Origin: DATNIB01 sp035604685
Lineage (GTDB): Bacteria; Actinomycetota; Acidimicrobiia; Acidimicrobiales; RAAP-2
Assembly (NCBI GenBank): GCA_035604685.1
Contig: DATNIB010000018.1
Location: 1 to 44,877 of the forward strand
Length of the DNA: 44,877 nucleotides
Direction: 5' to 3'
Part shown: positions 7,560 through 15,923 of the stretch, one piece after another
Layout of the letters: each line of letters starts with the position of its first letter
Position numbering within the stretch: the first letter of the stretch is position 1
The notes under the pieces: generated by a model
Told to the model about the DNA's origin: nothing
The model's input: only the letters and a program-made list of their open reading frames with translations
The model's database searches: none
Program-made: the position numbers and the translations under genes

Positions 7560-9073
7560 ACGCCCGGCTGATGAGCTCGCGCGCCACCGCGGTTGCGCGG
7601 GCCCGGACCCTGCGGGCCCCGAGCGCGCCACCGGTCGCCTCGTCGATTCCGGACGCCGCGACCAGGTCGCGGGCGCAGACATTCGCCACCCGCACCGGTC
7701 CGTGGAGCAGCGCCTGGGCCCTCCTCGCGCTGACCGACGCCGTCAGCGCGCTGGCGGTGTTCGGGCTCGTCTCGCTCAGCATCCACGCCACCGCGGCCGG
7801 CCTGGGCGCGCGAATCGGCTACCTGTCCCTCACCTGGGGAGCGCTGGTCGGCACCCTCTGGGTCAAGCGCTCCTACCGCCGTCTGCGCCGCCACATCGCG
7901 CCCACCCCGGCCGACGAGCTCGGCCCGCTCGTGACCGGCATCGTGACCGCCGCCTGGGTGGCCTTGGGGGTCGTCGCCCTCGCGCACTCCCTGGTCGGCT
8001 TCGACACCTCGGTCCTGCGCGTCGTGGTCGGCTTCGGTGCCTGCCTGGTGGTCCTGCCGCTCGCCCGCGCCGGTGCCCTGTCGGTGCACAGCCGGGTGTC
8101 GGCCAGCCCCGCCCGCGTCCTCGTCCTCGGCACCGGCACCATCGCCTCGGACGTGGCCGCCCGCCTCACCCGCTCGCGCCACGTGGAGCTGCTCGGCTTC
8201 GTCGACGACGACCCTCAGGAGGGCCAGCCCGTGCTGGGCGACCTGGCGGCGCTGGGATCGATCTGCGCGCTCGAGGCGGTCGACCGGGTCGTCGTCGCCT
8301 TCTCGCGTTCGCACCCCCAGGCGACCATGGACACCTTGCGCTCCCTGGCCGGGACCGTCGCCATCGACATCGTCCCCCGCTACTTCGAGCTCACGGGCTG
8401 GGACGCCGACCTGGCCGACCTCGAGGGACTGGCCGTCATCAGTCTCGACGGTGGGCCGCCCGGCCCGGCCGCCCGCACCGCCAAGCGCGCCATCGACATC
8501 GTGGGCGCACTGGTGGCTCTCATCGTGTTCGCCCCGCTGCTGATCGCGGCGGCCATCGGCATCAAGATCTTCTCGCCGGGGCCGGTGCTCTTCTCCCAGG
8601 AGCGCTACGGGCGCCACCGGGTGCCGTTCCGTGTCCTCAAGCTGCGCACCATGCGCCAGCCGAACACCGAGGAGGCGGCCGCCGACGCGGCGCGCCGTGT
8701 CCCCCGGCCGCTCGTCGACCACCCGCTGCACGAGCGGCGGGTCACGCGCATCGGGCGGCTGCTCCGGCGCACCGGCCTCGACGAGCTCCCGCAGCTCTGG
8801 AACGTGCTGCGGGGCGACATGTCCCTCGTCGGCCCGCGGCCCTTCGTCCCCCAGGAGTGCGGCATCCTGCCCGGCTGGGTGCACCGCCGCTTCGCCATCC
8901 GCCCCGGCCTCACCGGTCTGTGGCAGGTGTGCGGGCAGCACGACCTGCGCTTCGAGGAGCTGTGGCGCCTCGACTGCCAGTACGTCAACACCTGGTCGTT
9001 CAAGGGAGACATGCGCATCCTGGCCAAGACGCCCGGCCGCCTGCTCCGCGGCGGCGGGGGAGAGGGCCGGTAG
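7556..9073 (+). CDS. Polyprenyl-phosphate sugar-1-phosphate transferase (EPS initiating enzyme)
   Basis: 505 aa. Transfers a sugar-1-phosphate from a nucleotide sugar to undecaprenyl phosphate, starting a polysaccharide repeat unit. Four membrane segments (about 52-175) precede a CoA-binding-like Rossmann domain (about 180-290, VLVLGTGTIASDVA and LLGFVDDDP). A fifth hydrophobic helix and the catalytic Bac_transf domain follow (about 309-495). Hallmarks of the catalytic domain are KRAIDIVGA, FRVLKLRTM, DELPQLWNVLRGDMSLVGPRP and RPGLTGLWQV; the family's catalytic Asp-Glu pair lies in the first of these boxes after RTM. The length matches the WbaP/CpsE-like exopolysaccharide glycosylphosphotransferase family. 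The start GTG overlaps the previous stop. The sugar substrate cannot be told from sequence. Confidence 0.93.
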   Translation: MNARLMSSRATAVARARTLRAPSAPPVASSIPDAATRSRAQTFATRTGPWSSAWALLALTDAVSALAVFGLVSLSIHATAAGLGARIGYLSLTWGALVGTLWVKRSYRRLRRHIAPTPADELGPLVTGIVTAAWVALGVVALAHSLVGFDTSVLRVVVGFGACLVVLPLARAGALSVHSRVSASPARVLVLGTGTIASDVAARLTRSRHVELLGFVDDDPQEGQPVLGDLAALGSICALEAVDRVVVAFSRSHPQATMDTLRSLAGTVAIDIVPRYFELTGWDADLADLEGLAVISLDGGPPGPAARTAKRAIDIVGALVALIVFAPLLIAAAIGIKIFSPGPVLFSQERYGRHRVPFRVLKLRTMRQPNTEEAAADAARRVPRPLVDHPLHERRVTRIGRLLRRTGLDELPQLWNVLRGDMSLVGPRPFVPQECGILPGWVHRRFAIRPGLTGLWQVCGQHDLRFEELWRLDCQYVNTWSFKGDMRILAKTPGRLLRGGGGEGR

Positions 9074-9103
9074 CGCCGAGCGTCGCGCTCGACGGACCCC
9101 GCC

Positions 9104-10177
9104 ATGTCCCTGGACACGCTTACCCAGACGCCGCCGCGGCCACGAGAGGCCGCCCTCGCGCCGTCGGCCTTCCGTTCCGGGCGCGCCGTTCGGTCGACCG
9201 CCGCGCCGCGCCGCCCTGCGCCCACCCAGACGCTGCTCGTGGCCAGCGCCGGCGGGCACCTCGACGAGCTCTGGCTCTTGCGCTCGCGCCTGTCGGGGAT
9301 CACCGACGAGGTCACCTGGGTCACGTCGGACACCCCCCAGAGCCGCGCCCTGCTCGGCGGCGAGCGGCGCATCTTCGTGCTCTGGGCGGCGCCGCGCGAC
9401 GGCCGGGCCGCGTTGGCCACCGCCCGGCTGGCCGCGCGGGTGCTCTCGAGCGGCCGTTGGAGCCAGGTGATCAGCACCGGCTCCTTGCACGCGGTGCCGT
9501 TCTTCGCCCTGGCGCGCGCCCGGGGTATCCCGTGCCACTTCATCGAGAGCGCCACGCGCGTCGACGGGCCCTCGGTCTCGGCGCGCCTCTTGGAGAAGCT
9601 GCCCGGCGTCCGCTTCTACAGCCAGTACGAGGGGTGGCACCGCACCGGCTGGTCCTACCGCGGCTCGGTCTTCGACGGGTTCGCCCCCGACGACGGTCCG
9701 ACCCAGCCGCTGGGCAAGGTGGTGGTGGCCCTCGGGGGCAACCGCTACGGGTTCCGACGCCTCGTCGACGCGGTGCGGGCCGCCCTGCCGCGCGGCGCCT
9801 CGGTGCTCTTCCAGACCGGCACCACCGACGTCTCGGACGTGGCCGACGAGCCGGGCGTCACCTGGCGACCCTTCGTCCCGGGCGACGAGCTGTTCAGTGC
9901 CATGTGCCAGGCGGACCTCGTGATCGCCCACGCGGGCGTCGGCACCGCGCTGACCGCGATGCGGGCCGGCCACGCGCCGGTGCTGGTGGCGCGTCGGGCC
10001 GAGCACGACGAGCACGTCGACGACCACCAGCTCCAGGTGGCGGCCACCCTGGAGGGCGCCGGCCTGGCCGTCGCCGCCCGGATCGACGACCTCTGCCGCG
10101 ACCTGTTGACCACGGCCACCGCCCGGCGCGTCGTGGCGCGCCACGCCCCCCGCTCCTTCGTGCTGGCCGGGGTCTGA
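9104..10177 (+). CDS. Fused PssD-PssE (Alg14-Alg13)-type glycosyltransferase
   Basis: 357 aa. Residues about 43-190 match the PssD/Alg14 half (VASAGGHLDELWLL at 46-59, then STGSLHAVPFFALARARG). Residues about 200-340 match the PssE/Alg13 or MurG C-terminal half (VVVALGGNRYGFRRLVDAV, ADLVIAHAGVGTALTAM, DEHVDDHQLQVA). In rhizobia and in eukaryotic Alg13/14 these halves are separate proteins that together add the second sugar to a lipid-linked intermediate; here they are one chain. It follows the priming transferase by 30 bp in the same direction, so it probably adds the second sugar. The N-terminal 40 aa are Pro/Arg-rich and may be partly untranslated; the start is not backed by a good Shine-Dalgarno. 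Confidence 0.85.
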   Translation: MSLDTLTQTPPRPREAALAPSAFRSGRAVRSTAAPRRPAPTQTLLVASAGGHLDELWLLRSRLSGITDEVTWVTSDTPQSRALLGGERRIFVLWAAPRDGRAALATARLAARVLSSGRWSQVISTGSLHAVPFFALARARGIPCHFIESATRVDGPSVSARLLEKLPGVRFYSQYEGWHRTGWSYRGSVFDGFAPDDGPTQPLGKVVVALGGNRYGFRRLVDAVRAALPRGASVLFQTGTTDVSDVADEPGVTWRPFVPGDELFSAMCQADLVIAHAGVGTALTAMRAGHAPVLVARRAEHDEHVDDHQLQVAATLEGAGLAVAARIDDLCRDLLTTATARRVVARHAPRSFVLAGV

Positions 10178-10200
10178 TCGCCCGGCACCGGGTCGCGACC

Positions 10201-11184
10201 TCAGCCGGGCGCGGTGGCGGCGCCCCGCGCGAACAGCAGCCGGCGCGCCACCTGGGCGGCCGCCACCTCGCCGCGCCACCAGTGCAGGACGCGACAGACT
10301 CGGGCCATGCCGAGCAGCAACCGGGCCGCGGGCGTCGCGGCCGCCGACCGGCCGAGGCGGCGGACCGCGCCGCGCAGCGGACGGGGCACCTCGGCCAGCA
10401 GCGCGTCGAGCGGGAAGGGTCCCGTGCGCGCCGGGTGCAGCTGGTGCAGCCGCACCAGGCCGGCGCCGCGGCCGAGCGCGTCGCGCACGAACCCGGCGTC
10501 CGGGCGCACGTGGACGTGGGTCGCGGCCAGCGACTCGTCGAACACCCCCACGAGGCCGGCGTCGGCCAGCCGGAAGCCGAGCTCGCGGTCCGAGTGGTAG
10601 GCGGGCCCGAAGTGCTCCGAGCACAGGCCGACCGCCAGCGCGTCGGCGCGGCGCAGCGAGACATTGCCGAGCCACAGGTGGTCGAGCACCGCCCACTGGC
10701 CGGCCCGCAGGCGCGCCCGGTACTGCTCGTAGTCGCGCGCGTAGAGGATGGTGCCGATGCTGGCGCCGGCTAGGTCGACCGGCATGGCGCCCACGACGAC
10801 GAGGCCCGCCCGGGCCGCGTGGTGCCGGGCGTGCGCCGTGCCCAGCGCCGGACCGGCCACGATGTCGTCGTCCAAGAGCACGAGCACCTCGGACCCCGCC
10901 CGGGCCACCCCGGCGTCCATCGCGGCGAGCTGGCCGCGGCGGGGGACCCGCAGCGGCACCAGGCGGGGGTGCGAGCGGGCCAGCGCGCCGAGCTCCTCCC
11001 AGGTCGCGACCTGGTCCTCGCCGTCGACCACGACGACCATCTCGGCCACGCCCGGATCCGCCAGCGCCGCCTCGACCAGCGGCCGCATCCGCTCGGGCCG
11101 CCCGCGCGTCGCCGTCACCACGGACACGCTCGGCAACGGCCCGACGTCCCCATCGGCGTCGGCCGGCGCGCCGTGAGGAGACAC
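10201..11184 (-). CDS. Family 2 glycosyltransferase
   Basis: 327 aa from the GTG at 11184, which has AGGAGG 11 nt upstream. The GT-A fold opens with LPSVSVVTATRGRPERM, continues through VVVVDGEDQ and carries the metal/nucleotide motif VLVLLDDDIV. A later ED-like region is represented by AYHSDRELGFRLADAG, with the catalytic acidic pair in SDRE. The C-terminal about 70 aa are Arg/Ala-rich and amphipathic, perhaps for membrane association. It converges on the PssDE-like gene and faces away from the next glycosyltransferase. Its 5' end overlaps that gene's proposed start by 12 bp, so at least one start may lie further in. Sugar specificity is unknown. Confidence 0.85.
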   Translation of the reverse strand: MSPHGAPADADGDVGPLPSVSVVTATRGRPERMRPLVEAALADPGVAEMVVVVDGEDQVATWEELGALARSHPRLVPLRVPRRGQLAAMDAGVARAGSEVLVLLDDDIVAGPALGTAHARHHAARAGLVVVGAMPVDLAGASIGTILYARDYEQYRARLRAGQWAVLDHLWLGNVSLRRADALAVGLCSEHFGPAYHSDRELGFRLADAGLVGVFDESLAATHVHVRPDAGFVRDALGRGAGLVRLHQLHPARTGPFPLDALLAEVPRPLRGAVRRLGRSAAATPAARLLLGMARVCRVLHWWRGEVAAAQVARRLLFARGAATAPG

Positions 11185-12183
11185 CGGCGGCGGGGCCTCC
11201 TCTTCCTCTCCTGGGGGGCCATCGCCGGGCGGTCGGCCGAGCTGGCGGCCGCCCTCGGCGGTGACGCCCGCGCCTACTTCGCGCCGGGACCGGGTCGGCG
11301 ACCGCCCGTCCTCCTGCGCTACCTGCTCTCGAGCGTGCTGACCGGGGCCACGCTCTTGGCCCGGCGGCCGAGGGTGGTGGTGGTGACCAATCCGCCCGTG
11401 GTGGCCGCCGCCGTGACCTGGTGCTGGACGCGGCTCATCGGGGCCACGCTCGTGCTCGACAGCCATCCCGGTGGCTTCGGCGCCCAGGGGGACCGGCTGT
11501 CCGCCCGCCTGCAGGGGCTGCACCGCTTCGTCGCCCGGCGCAGCGCATTCTGCCTGGTGGCCGACGAGGCATGGCGCGCCCGCCTCGCCGCGTGGGGGGT
11601 GGACGCCGTCGTCGTCCACGAGGCCCCCGACGGCTGGGACGGCGCGCCGAGGGCGCCGGGCGGGCGCCTGCGCGTGCTCTGCGTGGGGCGCTTCGCCCCC
11701 GACGAGCCGGTCGCGGCGGTGCTCGGCGCGGCGGGCCTCGTGCCCGAGCTCGATCTGGCGATCACGGGCGACGTGTCCCTGTGCCCGGCCGGGCTGCGGG
11801 ACGGCGCGCCGGGCAACGTCGCCTTCGTGGGGTTCTTGGCAGCCGCCGCCTACCAGGAAGCGGTCGCCGACGCCGACGCCGTGCTCACGCTCAGCACGGA
11901 GCCGTCGTCGGTGATGCGCGCCGCCTATGAGGCCGTCTACGCACGCCGGCCGCTCGTTGTGAGCGACTGGCCGCTCAACCGGGCGTTGTTCCCCACTGCG
12001 GTGCACGTGCTGCATACCCCCGAGGCGCTGGCGGAGGGCCTGGCGCGGCTGGCCGCCGACTACCCGTCGTTCCAGGCCTCGGCTGAGTCTGCCCGAACGG
12101 CGCAGCTGGCGCGATGGGAGGCCCAGCGCGGCGAGCTGGCGCGCCGCTTCGACGAATTGGTGGACCGGGGACCCGCCGGGTAG
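11173..12183 (+). CDS. GT4-like glycosyltransferase
   Basis: 336 aa from the GTG at 11173; the start is uncertain because no Shine-Dalgarno or promoter is visible and it overlaps the divergent gene. The N-terminal half has VVVVTNPPVVAAAV and LVLDSHPGGFG, like the acceptor-binding half of GT-B enzymes. The C-terminal half has LRVLCVGRFAPDEP, NVAFVGFL, DADAVLTLSTEPSSVMRAAYEAV and RPLVVSDWPLNRALF, matching the nucleotide-sugar-binding half of GT4 enzymes. The EX7E motif is replaced by S..MR..YE. The pattern resembles enzymes annotated as teichuronic acid or capsule glycosyltransferases. Location suggests work on the same polysaccharide as the upstream cluster. Confidence 0.78.
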   Translation: MRRHRRRGLLFLSWGAIAGRSAELAAALGGDARAYFAPGPGRRPPVLLRYLLSSVLTGATLLARRPRVVVVTNPPVVAAAVTWCWTRLIGATLVLDSHPGGFGAQGDRLSARLQGLHRFVARRSAFCLVADEAWRARLAAWGVDAVVVHEAPDGWDGAPRAPGGRLRVLCVGRFAPDEPVAAVLGAAGLVPELDLAITGDVSLCPAGLRDGAPGNVAFVGFLAAAAYQEAVADADAVLTLSTEPSSVMRAAYEAVYARRPLVVSDWPLNRALFPTAVHVLHTPEALAEGLARLAADYPSFQASAESARTAQLARWEAQRGELARRFDELVDRGPAG

Positions 12184-12197
12184 CCGAGGTCGCCGCG

Positions 12198-15100
12198 TCA
12201 GTCCGCGGCCAGGGTGCTGCGGACCTGCAGGAGGCCGCGCGACGGGGCCACCCCGAGCTCGGACAGGGTCCGCTGGGCCCGGTCGAGCGTGTAGAGCGCC
12301 CGCCGCCGGTTGCCGGCCTGGACCTGCAGCTCGGCCGCCTGGACGTAGTGGTGCTCCTCGTAGGGGTCGGCCTCGATGAGGCGCTCCAGGAGGGCCAGGG
12401 CCTCTTGGAGGTGCTGGTGGGCCAGCGCGTCGTTCAACAGCAGGTCGAGGAGCTGGATGTGCCCGCGGGCGAGCGACTCGCGCACGCCGGCCGCCCAGTC
12501 CGCGTAGCGGTCCCCGGGCAACAGCTCGCCCCGGTACAAGACGAGCGCGTCGCGCGCCATCCGGGCGGCCGTCTCGGGCTCGGTCTCCCGGTCGAGCGCC
12601 TGCTCGGCCAGCCGGCGGAACTGGGCGATGTCGGAGACCGCGTCGTCGGCCAGCCGGATGAAGTTGTCGTCGCGGACGAGCAGCTCGCCGCTCGCCGCGC
12701 GCACCCGCCAGAGCACGTTGCGCAGCCGCCGGGTGCCGACCCCGGGGCCGGCCTCGGGCCACAGCAGCTCAACCAGCTCGTCGACGGGGATGCGCTGGTT
12801 GATGGTCACGATCTTGAGGCCCTGGGCGGCCAGGCTGAGGGGGAGGGACACCGGCTGGCCGAAGCGATGGACGGCGAACCCCCCGAGCACGCTGATCTCC
12901 CAGGGGGCCTCTTCGGAGTGCGAGGCCGGGCGCACGGTGGCGAAGGCCGGGGCGCCCGTGTCCAAGGACGCGTCGTCGGCGGACGCGCCCGCCACCGAGC
13001 CGTCGCCCGGGAGGTGCGCGAGCTCGCGCTCGGCCAGCTCCACCCGGCCTTGCGCCCCCAGGTGCTCGAACTCGCTCAGCGCGTTGAGGACGTGCTCGCG
13101 GCCGGCCTCCAGGCGGCCGGCCTCCCCCAGGCGGACGCCGCAGCAGAGCTCGACGTCCGCCGCCAAGAGCGGCTGGCCGGCGAGCGCGACCTGGGCCGTG
13201 GCCAGCAGATCGGTCGCCTCGTCGGGGTCCTCGGTGCAGATCCCCTCGATCCAGGGTGACCAGGCGGGGTGCACGGCCTCGTCGCGCCGGGCGCGCTCGA
13301 CCACCTCGCGCAGCGATCCGGCCTGGGCCCGGCGCCGGCCCAGCAGCATGATCTCGGCGGCGGCCGGCGCCCACTGGGCGCGCACCGCGTCGTGGGTGGG
13401 GTGCGCCGCCTGCAGGCCGACCGCGGGCACCGCGTCATCGTCGGCCGCGCCGAGCCAGGCGAAGGCCGACGAGGCCCGGCCGCGCTGGAGCTCGAGGCCG
13501 GCCAGGGCGGTGAGCGCCTGGACACGCGGGGCGCGACCCATCTCGCCGGGGAGCCCGAAGAGCCGGGCCGCACACTCGAAGCCGCTGTCGTAGGAGCCCT
13601 GGGCGCCGTGGGCCTCGGTCAGGATGCCGAGCGCGCGGGCGAGGAGCGTCCGCTGGCCGGCGCGTTCTGAGAACTCGGCGGCGGCGCCGGCGTCGCGGAT
13701 GGCGTCGGCCAGCTGGCCCGCGCCCACCGCGGCGGTCGCCCGCAGGAGGGCCGGCACGGCCACGAGGGCGCGGTCGCCGACCGTGTCCGAGCAGTCCTCG
13801 ATCCAGCGCGCCCAGCGCTGGGCCTGCTCGGTCATGCCCACCTGCAAGAGGCCGGCCCCGATGACGAAGGCCAGCTGCGGCGAGGCCGGGAACTGCTGGA
13901 TCTGGCCGATGAGGAGCGAGGTGGCGGCCACGATGTCGATGTCCTGCTCGGCGGCGGCCCGCGCCCCCTCGAAGACCCGCACGGTGCCGAGCGTCGCCTG
14001 GGCCAGGGCCTCGGCGTGGCTGCTCACCGCCCGGGAGAGCTCGAGGGCCCGTTCGGCCACGCCGCCCGAGTCGTCCGAGCACCCGTTCAACAGCTTGCAG
14101 GCGACCGTGTCGACCAGCATGAGGACGGCCCGGTAGGGGGTGTCGGCCTCGCAGAGCTTCGCCGCGACCAGCATCTCGTCGGCCACCTCGGCGCTCAGGT
14201 CGCCGGCCAGGCGGGCCCTCGCGCCCTGGTAGCGGACATCGGCGTCGATGCGCAGCGAGGACGCGAGCCCGGCCGCCCGGTCGACGCACACCCGGGCGCG
14301 CCCGACCTCGCCAACCGTGATCCAGAGGGCCGCCGCCCGCGACAGGTGCAACGCGCTGGCGTCGTCGGTGGCGCCGAAGTCGGAGGCCAGCTCCTCGTGG
14401 CGGGCGGCCGTCTCGGGGTCGCCGCGGTCGAGCGCGATGCGGGCGCTCTGGGTGTAGAGGCGGGCGACCGACTCGTCGCGCCTCGGCTCTTGGCCGGCGA
14501 AGAAGGCGCTCAGCTCGACGTTGCCCCGGGCGGCGTACGCCTCGGAGATGGCGGCGTGCACCGCGGCGCGGAAGTCCGCCGGCATCTGTGCGAACGCGGC
14601 GGCGCGCACCAGCGGGTGGGCGAAGTCGAGCCGCTCCCCGCGGATGGTGAGGATGCCCGCCTTTTGCGCCGGCCGGAGGGCCTCGAGGCCGAGGCCGAGC
14701 GTGGCGAGGGTCGAGTCGAGCACGCTCACCGGCAGCCGGCCGGCCGCGGCCGCGGCCACCGCCTGGCGGATGTCGCCGGCCAGGTCCGACAGGCGCTCGC
14801 TGAAGGCGCCGGCCAGGGCGTCGCTCATGGGCAGCGGCTCGGGCAGGGGGCGCCAACCGCTCCGCTGCTCGGCACCCAGGCGGCCGGTCGCCTCCAACAG
14901 CCCGGCCGGATTGCCGCCCGTCGCGGCCAACAGGGCATTGAGCACGCGCTCGGTGGGCACCTGGCCGTGGGCCTGGCGGAGCAGACTGGCGGCCTGTTGG
15001 TGGTTGAGCCCCTCCAGCCGGTGCTCGGGCACCTGGGGGAGCCCGATCTCGAGGGTCGGCATGTGCGGCGTGTCCCGCCAGGCGAGGACGAGCGCGACGG

Positions 15101-15608
15101 GCGCCTCGGCGAGCGAGGTGGTGACGGCCTGCCCGAGCGCCGCCGGGAACCACGCCGGGAGCAGCTGGCAGTCGTCGACCGTGATGAGGGTGGGCGAGGG
15201 GACGCCGCCGAAGAGGCTGCGGAGGGCCTCGGTCGTGGCCAGCTGCAGCCGGGCGGGGACGACCGAGCGGGCCGGCCCCTCCTCGCCGAGCTCGCTCAGG
15301 CCGCGGGACTCGTGGGCACCCAGGAGCTCGAGGACCTGGGAGGGCCACTCGCGCGGCAGGCCCGAGGGGTTCTCCAAGGCGGTGCCGCGAAGCTGGACGA
15401 CCCCGAAGTCGCCGGCCCGGGCCACGGTCGCTTCTAGGAGGGCGCTCTTGCCGACGCCGGGCTCGCCGCGGAGCACCACCGCGCTGCCCGAGCCGGCGCG
15501 GGCCTTCCAGAGCAGGTGGTCGAGGTGGGCCAGCTCGCGGTTGCGCGCCACCAGACCACCGGGTTCGCCGCGGGGCGCCAGTCCCGTCCGAGCGGACGCA
15601 CCAACCAT
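12198..15608 (-). CDS. Large ATPase/TPR regulator with C-terminal SARP-type DNA-binding and BTAD domains
   Basis: 1136 aa. The ATG at 15608 has AAGGA about 9 nt upstream; a longer in-frame reading to 15740 has no Shine-Dalgarno. Residues about 20-300 are a MalT/LuxR-type AAA ATPase with Walker A GEPGVGKS (48-55) and Walker B LITVDDCQLL. A long TPR-like helical region (about 330-870) follows. The last about 235 aa begin EISVLGGFAVHRFGQPV, a winged-helix SARP DNA-binding domain (DELVELLWPEAGP, RRLRNVLWRVR), then a BTAD helical domain (YRGELLPGDRYADWA, EEHHYVQAAELQ, ALYTLDRAQRTL). In classic SARPs the DNA-binding domain is N-terminal; here it comes last. It ends 14 bp from the convergent glycosyltransferase gene. 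Its target may be the polysaccharide genes or the adjacent transporter; neither is shown by the sequence. Confidence 0.9.
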   Translation of the reverse strand: MVGASARTGLAPRGEPGGLVARNRELAHLDHLLWKARAGSGSAVVLRGEPGVGKSALLEATVARAGDFGVVQLRGTALENPSGLPREWPSQVLELLGAHESRGLSELGEEGPARSVVPARLQLATTEALRSLFGGVPSPTLITVDDCQLLPAWFPAALGQAVTTSLAEAPVALVLAWRDTPHMPTLEIGLPQVPEHRLEGLNHQQAASLLRQAHGQVPTERVLNALLAATGGNPAGLLEATGRLGAEQRSGWRPLPEPLPMSDALAGAFSERLSDLAGDIRQAVAAAAAGRLPVSVLDSTLATLGLGLEALRPAQKAGILTIRGERLDFAHPLVRAAAFAQMPADFRAAVHAAISEAYAARGNVELSAFFAGQEPRRDESVARLYTQSARIALDRGDPETAARHEELASDFGATDDASALHLSRAAALWITVGEVGRARVCVDRAAGLASSLRIDADVRYQGARARLAGDLSAEVADEMLVAAKLCEADTPYRAVLMLVDTVACKLLNGCSDDSGGVAERALELSRAVSSHAEALAQATLGTVRVFEGARAAAEQDIDIVAATSLLIGQIQQFPASPQLAFVIGAGLLQVGMTEQAQRWARWIEDCSDTVGDRALVAVPALLRATAAVGAGQLADAIRDAGAAAEFSERAGQRTLLARALGILTEAHGAQGSYDSGFECAARLFGLPGEMGRAPRVQALTALAGLELQRGRASSAFAWLGAADDDAVPAVGLQAAHPTHDAVRAQWAPAAAEIMLLGRRRAQAGSLREVVERARRDEAVHPAWSPWIEGICTEDPDEATDLLATAQVALAGQPLLAADVELCCGVRLGEAGRLEAGREHVLNALSEFEHLGAQGRVELAERELAHLPGDGSVAGASADDASLDTGAPAFATVRPASHSEEAPWEISVLGGFAVHRFGQPVSLPLSLAAQGLKIVTINQRIPVDELVELLWPEAGPGVGTRRLRNVLWRVRAASGELLVRDDNFIRLADDAVSDIAQFRRLAEQALDRETEPETAARMARDALVLYRGELLPGDRYADWAAGVRESLARGHIQLLDLLLNDALAHQHLQEALALLERLIEADPYEEHHYVQAAELQVQAGNRRRALYTLDRAQRTLSELGVAPSRGLLQVRSTLAAD

Positions 15609-15659
15609 GGCGTCCGATCCTTTCAGCGCACCCCCGTTTTTTGGGCGCGGTCGCCGCCC

Positions 15660-15681
15660 CCGATCGCCCTGTAGCGATCGG
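15660..15681. promoter_or_regulatory. 8-bp inverted repeat upstream of the SARP-type regulator
   Basis: CCGATCGC and GCGATCGG are perfect inverted arms separated by 6 bp, 52-73 bp upstream of the regulator ATG at 15608. This is a likely position for an operator, including self-regulation. No clear -10 hexamer was found nearby. The rest of the 315-bp gap 15609-15923 holds no gene I can support. Confidence 0.4.
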
Positions 15682-15903
15682 AGGCCCTGCGCCTTCCCGG
15701 CCGACAACTCGGGTTCAGCCACGCCACGATCCGTCCCCATTGAGGCCCCGAGTTCGCGCCCGGAGTGGTGGGCCGTCTCCGGTCCCTCACCCGAGGCCGC
15801 GCCCTATGGGGCCGATCTCCCTGGTGGAGGGAAGTGTAACCGGACGGGGCCGAACGAACGCGGAAGGTGGCCGAGGGACGCCTCCGACCACTCTGGGTGG
15901 GGC

Positions 15904-15919
15904 CGTCCCAGATGGGACG
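15904..15919 (-). terminator. Small hairpin just after the binding-protein gene
   Basis: A 6-bp stem (CGTCCC/GGGACG) with a 4-base loop starts 5 bp past the stop of the leftward gene 15924-17321. It has no U-run. It could be a weak terminator or an mRNA 3'-end stabiliser of the transporter operon. Confidence 0.3.
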
Positions 15920-15923
15920 CGGG

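Noticed and set aside
7454..10773. Two 1080-aa open frames on opposite strands over the sugar-transferase region
   Set aside because: Both are Arg/Pro/Gly/Ala-rich low-complexity readings of GC-rich DNA with no domain. The real genes in other frames show clear family motifs across the same bases.
10201..12762. 853-aa minus-strand frame running from the family 2 glycosyltransferase through the neighbouring gene
   Set aside because: Only its C-terminal 327 residues have glycosyltransferase motifs. The rest is antisense to the GT4-like and SARP-type genes and low in complexity.
15609..15740. 44-residue N-terminal extension of the SARP-type regulator
   Set aside because: Codons stay open but there is no Shine-Dalgarno. 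The extension would also run through the inverted repeat at 15660-15681; the ATG at 15608 has AAGGA.
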